64,000 nucleotides of DNA from assembly GCA_036768485.1 (NCBI GenBank), contig JAVLUZ010000143.1, forward strand, positions 4,454,346-4,518,345, read 5' to 3'. The stretch's first letter is position 1. Every line of letters starts with the position of its first letter. This document shows, piece by piece, positions 57,601 through 64,000 of the stretch. The position numbers and the translations under genes were made by a program. This DNA comes from Mermis nigrescens (taxonomy: Eukaryota; Nematoda; Enoplea; Mermithida; Mermithidae). The notes beneath the pieces are model-generated. The model was not told where the DNA came from. It did no database searches and saw nothing but the letters and a program-made list of their open reading frames with translations.

Positions 57601-60600
57601 TTCGCCATAGATAGTTTTGAAAAATGAGCTTGCTAAGCGAGAGTTGTAAAGCAAGATAAACTTAAAGTTTAAAAAAGTCCTATTTTTCCGATTTTCCCGA
57701 ATTGTGGGGGTTGCGAACCATACGTGGGCAGCACCAAAATTCTGGGGGATGAAAGATTTTTCAAAGGTCGAAAAATGGCCTTAAAATGGTGGTATGGCGA
57801 AAAAACACAATTTTTCAACGTTTCTCATCGAGCACTATCCATTGGCATCAAAAAATTGCGAAAAAAACAAAGAAAAATTCAAAAAATCGAATTCTGAGGG
57901 TATTTCAGTTTTTCGGGGGGGGTGCACACCCCTAACCCCCAGGCTTAGGTGTGGTCCGAACTCTCATTTTTCCCCCAAAGATACGTGCGCAAATGAGTAA
58001 TTATGACTAATATAAACACTAGTAAATGAAATAATGAATAAATCACGATGTCAAATCGTTCGTACAAAGATATACACAATTTTCCATTTCCTTTACGATG
58101 GTATTTTTTTAACTCAGATAAAGCGTACAATTTTTCTATTCCGGATAACGAAATTTTTATTATAAATCCAGGAACGTATATAAATGAAAAGACGGCTCCA
58201 CTGTACACACCCGTATATACGTACATAGGTATAGCCCAGTAGTATTTTTTGAATCAGAATTTCAAATTTAGAAAAATAATGATAAAATAAAAATTAAATT
58301 TAAATTTTTAAAAATAATAAACCTTTAAAAGTTTGTAATTCGAATTTTCTATTTTTTATTGCTGTGTGCTTCTATATGAATTATAACTAATTAGCGAAAA
58401 ATAGGATAACGTTGAAGGATAAAAATAAAAAAAATTATCATTTAGCGCAGATCGATAAGACGATAATTTTTTCAAATGCTCTAATTTTTTAACACTTAAT
58501 TTATATGAGACAAAATCGGTATAGTAAAGATGGGAATAGTTGCGTAGGGGCGAGGAGACTAATTTTAGAGTATTACATAGGTTTTATTTTTAAATTATCC
58601 TTTACTTTTAAGTTATGTTATCCCTAAATTATTGAAGCTGTGTTGTACGAGTATAGCTATTGAAGGACATATATTATTCAATAGCAAAGAAAAATGCTCC
58701 GATGGAACAAAAAAGATGAATATACTCGGAATTGTGGATTATAAAGGATGTAAAAGGAGGGGACTAGAAAAAATCTACCTAAAGTCGCAAAATCTGCTAA
58801 AAATCAGACTTTCTCTAAGCAACGCAAAAAATCGATGTATATTCTGCGGCCTCTAAAAAAGTGTCTTTTTTAAATAATGTTCGAAGTTTCAGATAAGAGT
58901 GTACGAAATCTATCAGGGTTACTTTTTTAAATTGCTGGCACCTCATTGATAGAAAACTAAGAGGTATTGTATTTAAAGTTGTTTTATTTTGTTATGAGCA
59001 TTATAGCAAGCAAAGCAGGGGCCGATTGATTAGTGCACACAATCGTTTCGGGCATGCTAGTGTATCTAGATTTAGTCTGTTTCAAGTCAACTTACGCGTT
59101 TCCTACTGTTTTAAACCAACCATGTCTCCAATTGTCTTCGATGTTTGCTATTTCATTCAATTGGCTTAGAAGACTGTTAGTTTACTCAACATCATTTCCC
59201 ATAGCTACTGCATAGCTAACGTGCTGCTTTTTCAATCATTTTTATATTTAAATATTTATTTTAATCTGTTGGCCGCAGAATATACATCGATTTTTTGCGT
59301 TGCTTAGAGAAAGTCTGATTTTTAGCAGATTTTGCGACTTTAGGTAGATTTTTCCTAGTCCCCTCCTTTTACATCCTTAATAATCCACAATTCCGAGTAT
59401 ATTCATCTTTTTTGTTCCATCGGAGCATTTTTCTTTGCTAGTACCCCACTTTTAATTAGTATGATTTCAGTGCATCAGTCAGTAAACACATACAGTAACA
59501 TGCCATTATAATGACAGCAGTCCAAGGACACGGAAAACAATAATGTTCTTAACATCAGCATTATCCTTTTCAAACAAGACAACCTTACATTATTTTAACA
59601 GATCAAAGTTTTTCAGCATTAACTTTACAAAAATATCAAGTGTAAGGAACACTAACGCTCAGATTTGGAAGTAAAATAAATTTGTAGTATAAACTACATT
59701 TTAACAACAAATGATTAGTGCAAACTTAACACAACTACTAGGTGTAGAGAAAACTAATGGTCAGATTCTCAATTCTGATTTTACGTAGAACATTTTGAAA
59801 AAATTAAGCTTCCGCAAGGCTCTAGAACAAGAGTTGAGATAATAGGCAGTGTAAACTTTACACAACCACAGAGTTTAAAGAAAATTTCAGTCGGATTCGT
59901 AATTCCGATATTACGATCAATATTTATGAAAAAATTAAGTCTCCACAATGGCCCAAGGACAAATAAATATCAGATGTGTTAACGTAGACTCAAGCTACGT
60001 TCACTTCGCTTACTTAACCCGAATCTCAAGCTAATGCGCTCACACGGGGGTTCTCGCCCTTTTTAGGAGGTCGATCACCAGCTGGCGATTCGGGGGTAAG
60101 CGACCCGGCCTATTCAAGGTAGCCCGTCCCTCTACGCACGCACTTAGTGAAATTTACTTATTTGACCCCTTTGAGATTAAGTACCTAATTAAAGTAAGTT
60201 CCCCGGAAACCTAATGAGGGCTCAAAAAGATTATTATTTTACTTGTTTTGGACCGAATTCCGGTGCTTGAAAATATTAAGGGTTCCTAAGTATAGTGTAG
60301 CACAAGGACAGAATTCAACAGCACGGAAATTCAACCGAGCCCAGCATCGTTAATTAAATAATTAATTTTTACAATATTTTTGGACAGAAAAATTGAAGCA
60401 ATTAAAAAGCGACAACATGGAGGATACATGCTGCTGACCGTCGTGTTACGCTAATCGGGTAAAATCGAACAATGTAATTAAACAAGGGCACAAAGCCCTG
60501 CCAAAGGCATACAACAACTGATGCCAATTGGCACAAACACGAATGATTAAAAACAAAGCGTACGGCGAAAAGAAGCGTGCACACTACGCAGGAAAACTAA

Positions 60601-63600
60601 CAGACGAGTTCTGCAGCCAAGCAGATAAAAATGCACGTACGGAGTCTGCTTACGTACGGCGACGAAAAGAAAAAAGATACGCTCAGCGCGGAAGCTGGCG
60701 GAGAGGCTCTCAGGCTCAAAAACTAATTGTAAAATGTAAAATCTTAAAGTGCCGTCAAAACTGCGCTCGCACGCAGTTTTAACTGATGCGGAAAAAGAGG
60801 CGTAACAACACGAACCAAGAGATGAAAAGGATCTATGAATACGACAATAGGCCTATGGGCAAAAGCTTACGGTAAAGGCAGTGGCGGATCTAGGATTTTC
60901 CTAAGGGGGGCGGTACCCCTAAGGGGGGCGGAACCCTGACTTGGGCGGAAAAATTAGCCGTTTTAACCCGAAAATCGCTAAAAATCGCTTAAAAATGCTT
61001 AATTTTGCGCACTTTTTTGGGCCAATGGGGGAGGCGGCCGCCCCCCCCCTAAATCCGCCCCTGGGTAAAGGTATGTACAAACGAGACAGGCACAAATATG
61101 AGACACACACATATGATCTTTTAACACACGTAAGATATGATAACACACATACCAATTCGTACTCAAGTCGCATTAAGCCCGAGTACCCTTTTTCCTATCC
61201 CGGATTTTGATTGAAAATATGTGTGGGAATGGAATGAAAAATATGATAATTTTTAGGGGAAGGTGGTCCCGGGCGACTCACTTAAGCGTTGCGCTTAACG
61301 GTCGTGTACGTGCGTATGGAAATTGAGCACAAGAATGTACATCTGGGGCAATCAATCGGTTTTTTTTCATCTGTTTCAAAAAAACCCAAACCGATTTTTT
61401 TCCCAAAAAATTTTTTCAGTGTAAAGTTTACAAACATAAGTTTGGCACATACAAACGTACTACAATCAAAGGGCTACAAACTGGCCCAAACCGAATTTAT
61501 TTACACTCCACTTTCTCTGTTCAGAAGTCGGGAGAGGTCGAATAGGATAAAAATAAAGTACTTTCTAAGGGGTGGCGAACAAAAATATGAAGTGAAGAAG
61601 TCGGGAGAGGTCGAATAGGATAAAAATAAAGTACTTTTTAAGGGGTGGCGAACAAAAATATGGACAAACACGTATTTTTCACTGTCCACCACATTGTAAA
61701 CTTTAAAAATCTGAACCGAACGAATTTATTTATTGAGTGTAAATAAATTCGGTTTGGGCCAGTTTGTAGCCCTTTGATTGTAGTACGTTTGTATGTGCCA
61801 AACATATGTTCCGCGAAATATCTGATATGATTTACCAATTAAATACGAAAAAACCTGTTTTTTTCGCCTATTTTACACCTCAGATTTCGAACTTTACACC
61901 CCCATAAACAACTCAATATTACGTTTTTTAGACACGGTTTGCTTCGACGTGTAGCCCTTAAAAGTTACTTTACATTTATCTATTTAAATTATCTTAACTC
62001 ATAACCGAAAAAGTTGGCAGAGAAATCTTGGACAAAATCTGTTTTTTTACTCATCCACTAGAGTGTAAAGTTTAAACCCCTGGTACTCTGTGTTAATTGT
62101 AGAAAAGTTTGAAGGTCAGATTCGTTATTCTGACCTCACAGAGAACATTTAAAAAAATTTATCATCCACGACGCTCTGGGCGGAAAAAATTTTTTCAGTG
62201 TAAAGTTTACACCTGCACTAATAACGCAATATTGATTGTAAAGAAACAAAATAAATTTTGACGTGTAGCGCTTAAGACGAGGCAGATTTTAATGATAGTT
62301 ACCACGTTCTTTCTACTAAGTGGAGAATATGGCAGGGAAAAAATATTTTTTGTCTCAGACTCTTTACAATAAACCGCCTCTAAATTCGAAAATATTACTT
62401 TTTAAGAAAAAATAAAAAAAGTTTCTCCTAGATTTTATAACCGTCTACCTTTTGAAACCAATCAGACTGCATAGAATGTAAAACTGAGTTAGATATGCTC
62501 TTGCACATGAAAACAGTAAAAAACCGTCTAATTTACACTCCTGTGCAACAACCAATGAGTGTAAAGAAATTTTAAGACCAGATTCGTAACCTACTAATTA
62601 GGGAAAACATTTTTAGAAAAAATTCATCATCCACGACGCTACTGGCGGAAAAAATTTTTTCAGTGTAAAGTTTACACTTGCACTAATAACGCAATATTGA
62701 TTGTAAAAAAAACAAAATAAATTTTGACGTGTAGCGCTTAAGACGAGGCACATTTTAAGGGTAGTTACCACGTTTTGTCTACCAAGTGGAGAATATGGCA
62801 GGGAAAAATTTTTTTGTCTTAGACTCTTTACAATAAACCGCCTCTATATTCGAGAATATTACTTTTGAAAAAAATTAAAAAAGTCTCCCCTAGATTTTTA
62901 AACCGTCTACATTTTGAAACCAATCAGACTGCATAGAATGTAAAACTGAGTTAGATATGCTTGGCCACATGAAAACTGTAAAAAACCGTCTAATTTACAC
63001 TCCTGTGCAACAACCAATGAGTGTAAAGAAATTTTAAGACCAGGATTCGTAACCTACTAATTAGGGAAAACGTTTTTTAAAAAAATCGGCCCTCCGCAAA
63101 TTATTTGAATTTTTGGTGTAAACTTTACACACTCACGACGCGCTCGGTATTGAGTGTAAACAAGAAAAAAATGGGGGCACTAAGTTTTTTTATTATCTAC
63201 CTTTTTAAAAAAACCGCACCTCTCAGATGTGTGCTGTTATAGCTGTGAGGGGGGACACAAATTTCGCACTCGCTGTGAAAAACATATAAGAAAAAAGGAT
63301 GGCCAAGTATATTATAGGTAGCGCTATCGCGCTACCTATGATAAAACATTTGTTCTTTTAATATCGTAAATTATTAATTTCTCGTCGCACGTTACATCGA
63401 GCCGCACAGCAAAGCCATACGAATCTTGTCCAAATAAGTATTTAAGTGTAGAATCTACTCGAGTCTTTAATTACTATGACAACTATTACCGAAAAAATCT
63501 ATTATTATTATTGTTATTATTTTTATTATTTATTATTATTATTTAATATTATTAATATAATTATTATTATTTATTATTAATATTAGTATTAATTATTAAT

Positions 63601-63617
63601 ATTTATTATTATTATTA

Positions 63618-63648
<31 letters not shown>

Positions 63649-63794
63649 TATTTTTATTGTTACTAATATTATAATTGTTATTTCTTATTATTATTTATTA
63701 GTTAATTATTAATCTAAATTTTTTGACAGAATTAATTGACCGTCCAAACGACGTCGATTTATCTCGCGTTGAAAACGGAATTAAAGCCGAGGAC
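42203..63794 (+). CDS. TADA3: Transcriptional adaptor TADA3/Ada3 (partial gene, at least five exons)
   Basis: Ada3 links the Gcn5/PCAF acetyltransferase to Ada2 in SAGA and ATAC complexes in the nucleus. Exons seen are 42203-42407, 46579-46876, 50845-51064, 54680-54979 and 63730-63794. The gene continues past the window. Landmarks from the human protein are matched in order. TKCPTLHA corresponds to KVCPRYTA. LGAEELDSVQFELEKLL corresponds to IGIEELDTLQLELETLL. PFKFIDFVDGFAGPL corresponds to the RFWASVEPYCADI region. LGPLTEHLIQALIEENPF corresponds to FGALTQRLLQALVEENII. SLEQLIKKELVDL corresponds to SLESRIKEELIAQ. Junction phases agree (1, 0, 1, 1). Exon 2 changes frame internally between about 46715 and 46800, by one missing or two extra bases. 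Introns of 3.6-8.8 kb are full of transposons. The C-terminal coiled coil lies outside. Confidence 0.86.
42497..42661 (+). mobile_element. Family A MITE in TADA3 intron 1 (A2)
   Basis: This 165-bp element starts CAGGCACGTAGTTGG and ends AGATATGTGCCTG. It is flanked by the exact 8-bp duplication CTGATAAT (42489-42496 and 42662-42669). Confidence 0.92.
42670..43440. other. TADA3 intron 1, AT-rich part
   Basis: Nothing recognised. Confidence 0.4.
43445..43827 (+). mobile_element. Family E copy (E7)
   Basis: AATTCTGGGGATGAGGG, TTTTTGGGCTCAAAAATGG, GCTCTATCTTC, GACGCGCTGCGCCGG and ATCGTGTATG occur in E order. Ends are approximate. Confidence 0.7.
43942..44390 (+). mobile_element. Family H MITE (H2)
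   Basis: This 449-bp element starts CAGTGTTTTTTTGTAC and ends CAGAAAAACCGTG. It is flanked by TCGGGAAG and TCGGTGAG (6 of 8). Two hairpins GGCGCGGAGCGCC (44155) and GGCGCGAAGCGCC (44246) and the palindrome at 44313 are intact. Confidence 0.88.
44415..44616 (+). mobile_element. Family C MITE (C14)
   Basis: This 202-bp element starts CATTCGTGTAACGGC and ends GTTACACGTCTG. Flanks are TTTCCAAC and CTTCCGAC (6 of 8). Confidence 0.8.
45081..45630. mobile_element. Tc-like element with long TIRs carrying a tRNA-like gene
   Basis: The termini are inverted repeats of about 35 bases: TAGACTGTTTCATTTAT and CGAGAGCTTTTT on the left, matched in reverse at 45595-45630. The target looks like CTAT or TA. 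Several CTACAGTAA and TTACTGTAG words occur inside. A tRNA-like sequence lies at 45347-45417. No transposase frame. Confidence 0.85.
45347..45417 (+). tRNA. tRNA-like sequence or tRNA pseudogene
   Basis: A near-perfect internal box A (TAGCTCAGTGGT, 45351) and box B (GGTTCGATTCC, 45394) lie at normal spacing, with a T-run terminator after 45413. The anticodon-arm stem TGCTT/AAGCA is present, but the loop is 9 rather than 7 bases. The D stem is mismatched and the acceptor ends do not pair. It could be a polymerase III-transcribed pseudogene or a SINE head. No amino acid can be assigned safely. Confidence 0.5.
45920..46348 (-). mobile_element. Family F copy, reverse (F4)
   Basis: It starts CATACATGCGCATAGGGG and ends GACCTTGTGCACCTG, including CCGGCGCTTCGCGCC at 46060. 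The target duplication is not clear. Confidence 0.75.
46387..46546 (+). mobile_element. Family A MITE next to TADA3 exon 2 (A3)
   Basis: This 160-bp element starts CAGGCTCGTAGCTGG and ends AGCTACGTGCCTG. Flanks GTCTTTTC and GTCGGGTC match at 5 of 8. It ends 32 bases before exon 2. Confidence 0.82.
46579..46876 (+). CDS. TADA3: TADA3 exon 2, with internal frameshift
   Basis: The acceptor is TTTGTCAG. It reads AASDGVHLGAEELDSVQFEL, then LLYHAIVRKRYLSEAL, in one frame to about SSPNASKNT. The other frame then takes over with SGSNKKGGKRRLLDGV and KIKPAKKH up to the GTACGT donor, in phase with exon 3. Without a frame change the first frame stops at 46817. Confidence 0.82.
46944..47182 (+). mobile_element. 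Family B MITE in TADA3 intron 2 (B8)
   Basis: This 239-bp element starts CACACCTGGGCGTGG and ends GCCCACCTATG. It is flanked by GCTGCGTT (46936-46943) and GCTGCGTC (47183-47190), 7 of 8 identical. Confidence 0.92.
47430..47595 (-). mobile_element. Family C fragment, reverse
   Basis: It runs from CCTCCAAAACCTGAGATTTC to CGAAATTTCGAGCCGTTGCG. Only the right two-thirds of a reverse C copy is visible. Confidence 0.5.
47600..48480. other. TADA3 intron 2, AT-rich
   Basis: Only weak C-like fragments (CCAAAGTTCTGGTAGGAGG, 47975) were noted. Confidence 0.35.
48481..48614 (+). mobile_element. Short family B derivative (B12)
   Basis: This 134-bp element starts CACACTTGGGCGTGG and ends GCTCACATATG. 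It is flanked by GGGGCGAT (48473-48480) and GGGGTGAT (48615-48622), 7 of 8 identical. The core is deleted, so it is an internal-deletion derivative that transposed. Confidence 0.8.
48623..49670. other. TADA3 intron 2, unassigned AT-rich DNA
   Basis: No features supported. Confidence 0.4.
49680..50125. mobile_element. Foldback element with ~150-bp arms
   Basis: The left arm starts at about 49680 (CTAGTATACAATTTACC, CAGCGTTTCTTAGCCGATCC, AACCAAACTTTACAAGG, TAGTGCAATAGG-like words, ACTAATCTGGCAAAATTGA). The right arm gives the same words in reverse up to 50125. The spacer of about 150 bases repeats AAACTTACTTT. No transposase. Confidence 0.82.
50383..50621 (+). mobile_element. Family B MITE in TADA3 intron 2 (B9)
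   Basis: This 239-bp element starts CATACCTGCGCGTGG and ends GCCCACCTATG. It is flanked by the exact 8-bp duplication AGTATGAC (50375-50382 and 50622-50629). Confidence 0.93.
50845..51064 (+). CDS. TADA3: TADA3 exon 3
   Basis: Seventy-three codons plus one base run from a TTTTTTACAG acceptor to a GTAAGA donor. It reads KPDHVTISERSANSP, then LLWPQNQMPFKFIDFVDGFA and LTNSDISTLKSLI, aligning with the human segment around FWASVEPYCADITSEEV. Codon composition is clearly GC-richer than the surroundings. Confidence 0.83.
51383..51745 (+). mobile_element. Family E copy (E8)
   Basis: It starts CAGACATGCACAGCATGGG and carries GTCAAAAACATGATTTTT and GCGCGAAACGCCC. The right end is unclear past 51745. 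Confidence 0.7.
52115..52641. mobile_element. Mariner-like palindromic element
   Basis: This 527-bp element starts CACTGCTCGCCATTAAACAT and ends ATGGCGAGCACTG, flanked by TA on both sides. Arms of about 200 bases are nearly perfect inverse copies. The centre holds E-box-like CACGTGCGCGC repeats. TIR and target fit the mariner/Tc class. No transposase frame. Confidence 0.9.
52389..52451 (+). repeat. 21-bp minisatellite at the palindrome centre
   Basis: There are three perfect contiguous copies of a 21-base unit beginning GGCATTCACGTG and ending CGCGCTTCC. Inverse copies lie at 52305-52340. Confidence 0.93.
52727..52935 (+). mobile_element. Family C copy, diverged (C13)
   Basis: It starts GGACGTGTAACGGCTTAAAA and carries GGTGAATGACCTCCGAG and GGGGGACAAGCAAGTTTGGG. 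The right end is lost. Confidence 0.6.
53024..53190 (-). mobile_element. Family A MITE, reverse (A4)
   Basis: This 167-bp element starts TAGACACGTATCTCTGG and ends CCAGCTACGTGCCTG. It is flanked by the exact 8-bp duplication CGGTCCGG (53016-53023 and 53191-53198). Confidence 0.92.
53199..53395 (-). mobile_element. Family C fragment, reverse
   Basis: It carries CACCACCCCTGAGTCTGAAA then a reverse C core and AAATTTTGAGCCGTTTTTACC. The left end is obscured by A4's target. Confidence 0.5.
53819..54155. repeat. Compound (AAT)n, (GAT)n and (ATT)n microsatellite
   Basis: Pure AAT from 53819 to 53871, GATGAT-rich to 53937, and ATT repeats at 54030-54150. The long open frames through it (poly-Ile, poly-Asn/Asp) are artefacts of the repeat. 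Confidence 0.92.
54156..54679. other. TADA3 intron 3 end
   Basis: AT-rich DNA with an ATT microsatellite at 54585-54632, running into the exon 4 acceptor. Confidence 0.5.
54680..54979 (+). CDS. TADA3: TADA3 exon 4
   Basis: The acceptor is GAAAAACAG. It reads KNLMNKQSKAEASN, then LGPLTEHLIQALIEENPFLC, SLLKSLNMCNLNSLEQLIKK and ELVDL before a G|GTACAA donor. This is the most conserved TADA3 block in the window and fixes the family assignment. Confidence 0.88.
55112..55154 (+). pseudogene. Possible lost or duplicated exon fragment
   Basis: After a GGTTACAG acceptor the frame reads RVYYNDLKSLKQL and is cut by the A5 element. The LKSLKQL stretch resembles LNSLEQL at the end of TADA3 exon 4, so this may be a decayed exon duplicate. 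It could equally be chance. Confidence 0.3.
55155..55571 (-). mobile_element. Family A copy, reverse, split by a B element (A5)
   Basis: It starts GAGGCACGTATCTCTGG and ends CCAGCTACGTGCCCG. It is flanked by CAACTCAT (55147-55154) and CAAGTGAT (55572-55579), 6 of 8. B10 sits in its GGTTCGGACC box. Confidence 0.85.
55190..55439 (+). mobile_element. Family B MITE nested in A5 (B10)
   Basis: This 250-bp element starts CACATGTGGGCGTGG and ends GTTGCCCACGTATA. It is flanked by GTTCGGAC (55182-55189) and GTTCGGGC (55440-55447), 7 of 8. Confidence 0.9.
55585..55930 (+). mobile_element. Family G copy, truncated (G3)
   Basis: It starts CGTAGGTCCGCAAGGTC, followed by about eight TAGCTATGTAGCC-type units. 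It is cut at its right by H4. Confidence 0.75.
55931..56270 (+). mobile_element. Family H copy, right end lost (H4)
   Basis: It starts CATTGTTTTTTTTTTGCTC and contains TTTGTACATGTACAAA (55953), CAGTAGCGATTTT, the hairpins GGCGCAAAGCGCC and GCGCGAAGCGCC, and stops at the second hairpin. Confidence 0.8.
56271..56440. repeat. TACTGTAGTTTTGTA-rich segment
   Basis: About ten copies of TGTAGTTT or TTTTGTAGTTTT occur without a fixed period. Confidence 0.6.
56448..56625. mobile_element. Small mariner-like foldback element
   Basis: This 178-bp element starts CAGTGCTCGCCACGAATG and ends CATTCGTGGCGAGTAGTG, flanked by TA on both sides. Arms of about 80 bases are inverse copies. It shares the first dozen bases with the 52115 element but not the interior. 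Confidence 0.9.
56769..56947 (+). mobile_element. Family D MITE, short form
   Basis: This 179-bp element starts CAGTGGCGGATCTAGG and ends TAAATCCGCCCCTG. It is flanked by the exact 8-bp duplication AGCATGAG (56761-56768 and 56948-56955). Confidence 0.94.
56956..57483. other. TADA3 intron 4, AT-rich
   Basis: Nothing recognised. Confidence 0.4.
57484..57991 (+). mobile_element. Family A copy with two insertions (A6)
   Basis: It starts CAGGCACGTACATAGCTGG and ends AGATACGTGCGCA. One insertion (57590-57678) is bounded by a 12-base direct repeat. The second is B11. The outer duplication is not clear. Confidence 0.8.
57719..57953 (-). mobile_element. Family B MITE nested in A6 (B11)
   Basis: This 235-bp element starts CATACGTGGGCAGC. 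It is flanked by TTGCGAAC (57711-57718) and GTCCGAAC (57954-57961), 6 of 8. Confidence 0.87.
57992..58680. other. TADA3 intron 4, AT-rich
   Basis: Nothing recognised. Confidence 0.4.
58682..59440. mobile_element. Foldback element with 170-bp arms
   Basis: The left arm 58682-58851 (TAGCAAAGAAAAATGCTCC to GATGTATATTCTGCGGCC) is the inverse of 59271-59440 with very few differences. The spacer of about 420 bases is AT-rich with no convincing frame. No target duplication was found. Confidence 0.88.
59441..60878. other. Intron DNA with degenerate GTGTAAAC units
   Basis: Around 59635-59990 three loose units of about 120 bases repeat GTGTAAACTTTACAC, GGTCAGATTC and AAAAAATTAAGCTTCC, related to the 62.1-63.1 kb array. 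The more GC-rich DNA at 60000-60150 and 60530-60780 has an open frame that matches no family I know. Confidence 0.45.
60879..61063 (+). mobile_element. Family D MITE, short form
   Basis: This 185-bp element starts CAGTGGCGGATCTAGG and ends TAAATCCGCCCCTG. It is flanked by the exact 8-bp duplication GGTAAAGG (60871-60878 and 61064-61071). Confidence 0.95.
61442..61800. repeat. Inverted repeat enclosing a 73-bp tandem duplication
   Basis: Arms 61442-61507 and 61734-61800 are inverse copies (TTGGCACATACAAACG, AAACTGGCCCAAACCG). Between them AGAAGTCGGGAGAGG units begin at 61523 and 61596, a 73-bp tandem pair differing by about one base. Confidence 0.85.
61801..62160. other. Intron DNA leading into the tandem array
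   Basis: It contains AGTGTAAAGTTTAAA and GGTCAGATTCG words related to the following units. Confidence 0.45.
62161..63086. repeat. 465-bp tandem duplication
   Basis: Units 62161-62625 and 62626-63086 are near-identical over their whole length (ATCATCCACGACGCT, AGTGTAAAGTTTACAC, GACGTGTAGCGCTTAAG, CCAATCAGACTGCATAG). Differences are mostly single-base. No coding frame or TIRs. Confidence 0.93.
63498..63720. repeat. (ATT)n microsatellite
   Basis: TTATTATTA-type DNA, interrupted by TAATAT, ends a few bases before the acceptor of the next exon. Confidence 0.9.
63730..63794 (+). CDS. TADA3: Candidate TADA3 exon 5
   Basis: Sixty-five bases lie between a TTTTTTGACAG acceptor and a perfect GTAAGT donor. 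In phase with exon 4 it reads LIDRPNDVDLSRVENGIKAED, plausible for the acidic stretch that follows the SLE..IK.EL segment in Ada3. It is short, so it rests on splice sites and phase. Confidence 0.6.
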
Positions 63795-64000
63795 GTAAGT
63801 CATTAACAAGTTGCAAATGTATCAATTGATTATTAAATGCTGCAAGTTTTAAGTTTACGTTGCAATGCAAATGTGTGTATAAATAATGGGATGTATTTAT
63901 TTATGCACAAAAAGAGTAAAAAGTTATAATTACAAAGTAAAAAATAAGTAAAATTTGCCGAGCTGTTCTAGTCTTATTATTGGTTGCGGAATTCTTAAAT
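63795..64000 (+). other. Start of the next TADA3 intron
   Basis: AT-rich DNA without features. The gene continues beyond the window. Confidence 0.4.

Noticed and set aside
60528..60782. 84-codon basic frame as a gene
   Set aside because: No recognisable domain, no splice or promoter support, and it lies in intron 4 of TADA3.
62161..63086. Pair of LTRs
   Set aside because: The two units are directly adjacent with no internal region, no primer-binding site and no TG...CA ends.

Overview
This window reads as nuclear DNA from an AT-rich invertebrate animal. It has spliced genes with multi-kb introns, exons scattered among hundreds of bases of non-coding DNA, LINE-type retrotransposon remains and dense short inverted-repeat transposons. 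I cannot assign a phylum from sequence alone. There is no sign of prokaryotic gene organisation. Nearly all long open frames other than those listed are chance frames or antisense shadows.

Two host genes are recognisable. On the minus strand at 13786-21152 lies a four-exon gene for the scavenger mRNA-decapping enzyme DcpS (HIT family, intact HxHxH motif). One intron appears to use a GC donor, and intron 3 begins (reading the gene 5' to 3') after 18364 and is filled with transposons. On the plus strand from 42203 to beyond the window end lies a gene for TADA3/Ada3, the adaptor subunit of SAGA/ATAC histone acetyltransferase complexes. At least five exons are seen, and exon 2 carries an apparent single-base frameshift. 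The two genes point away from each other and have no operon relationship. DcpS acts in cap-fragment clearance after mRNA decay, TADA3 in transcription coactivation.

The rest is mobile DNA. I define families by termini seen here. A (ends CAGGCACGTAGCT, about 165 bp), B (CATACCTGGGC, about 240 bp), C (CATACATGTAACGGC, about 225 bp), D (CAGTGGCGGATCTAGG, 180-630 bp), E (CATACATGCACAGC, about 385-430 bp), F (CATAGGTGCACAAGG, about 380-430 bp), G (internal TAGCTATATAGCC tandem, about 450 bp) and H (CAGTGTTTTTTTTGTAC, about 448 bp) start with CA, end with TG or a variant, and many copies are flanked by exact or near-exact 8-bp target duplications. That is the hAT signature. A decayed hAT transposase C-terminus lies at 24456-25344 and is itself split by a D element. 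A second class duplicates TA (mariner/Tc-like foldback elements at 32550, 52115, 56448 and probably 45081). Many copies are nested, giving a relative chronology with C as the commonest host.

Layout: 1-13.7 kb, intergenic, families A-H and AT-rich DNA; 13.8-21.2 kb, DcpS; 21.2-27.2 kb, MITEs, a hairpin tandem array and the hAT relic; 27.2-31.1 kb, a nearly full-length but frameshifted CR1/Jockey-like LINE on the minus strand with a PHD-finger ORF1; 31.1-34.4 kb, MITEs; 34.5-40.3 kb, a 2.8-kb near-duplicate pair either side of a 100-N assembly gap; 40.3-42.2 kb, MITE fragments; 42.2-64 kb, TADA3 with transposon-packed introns, several foldback elements and a 465-bp tandem duplication.
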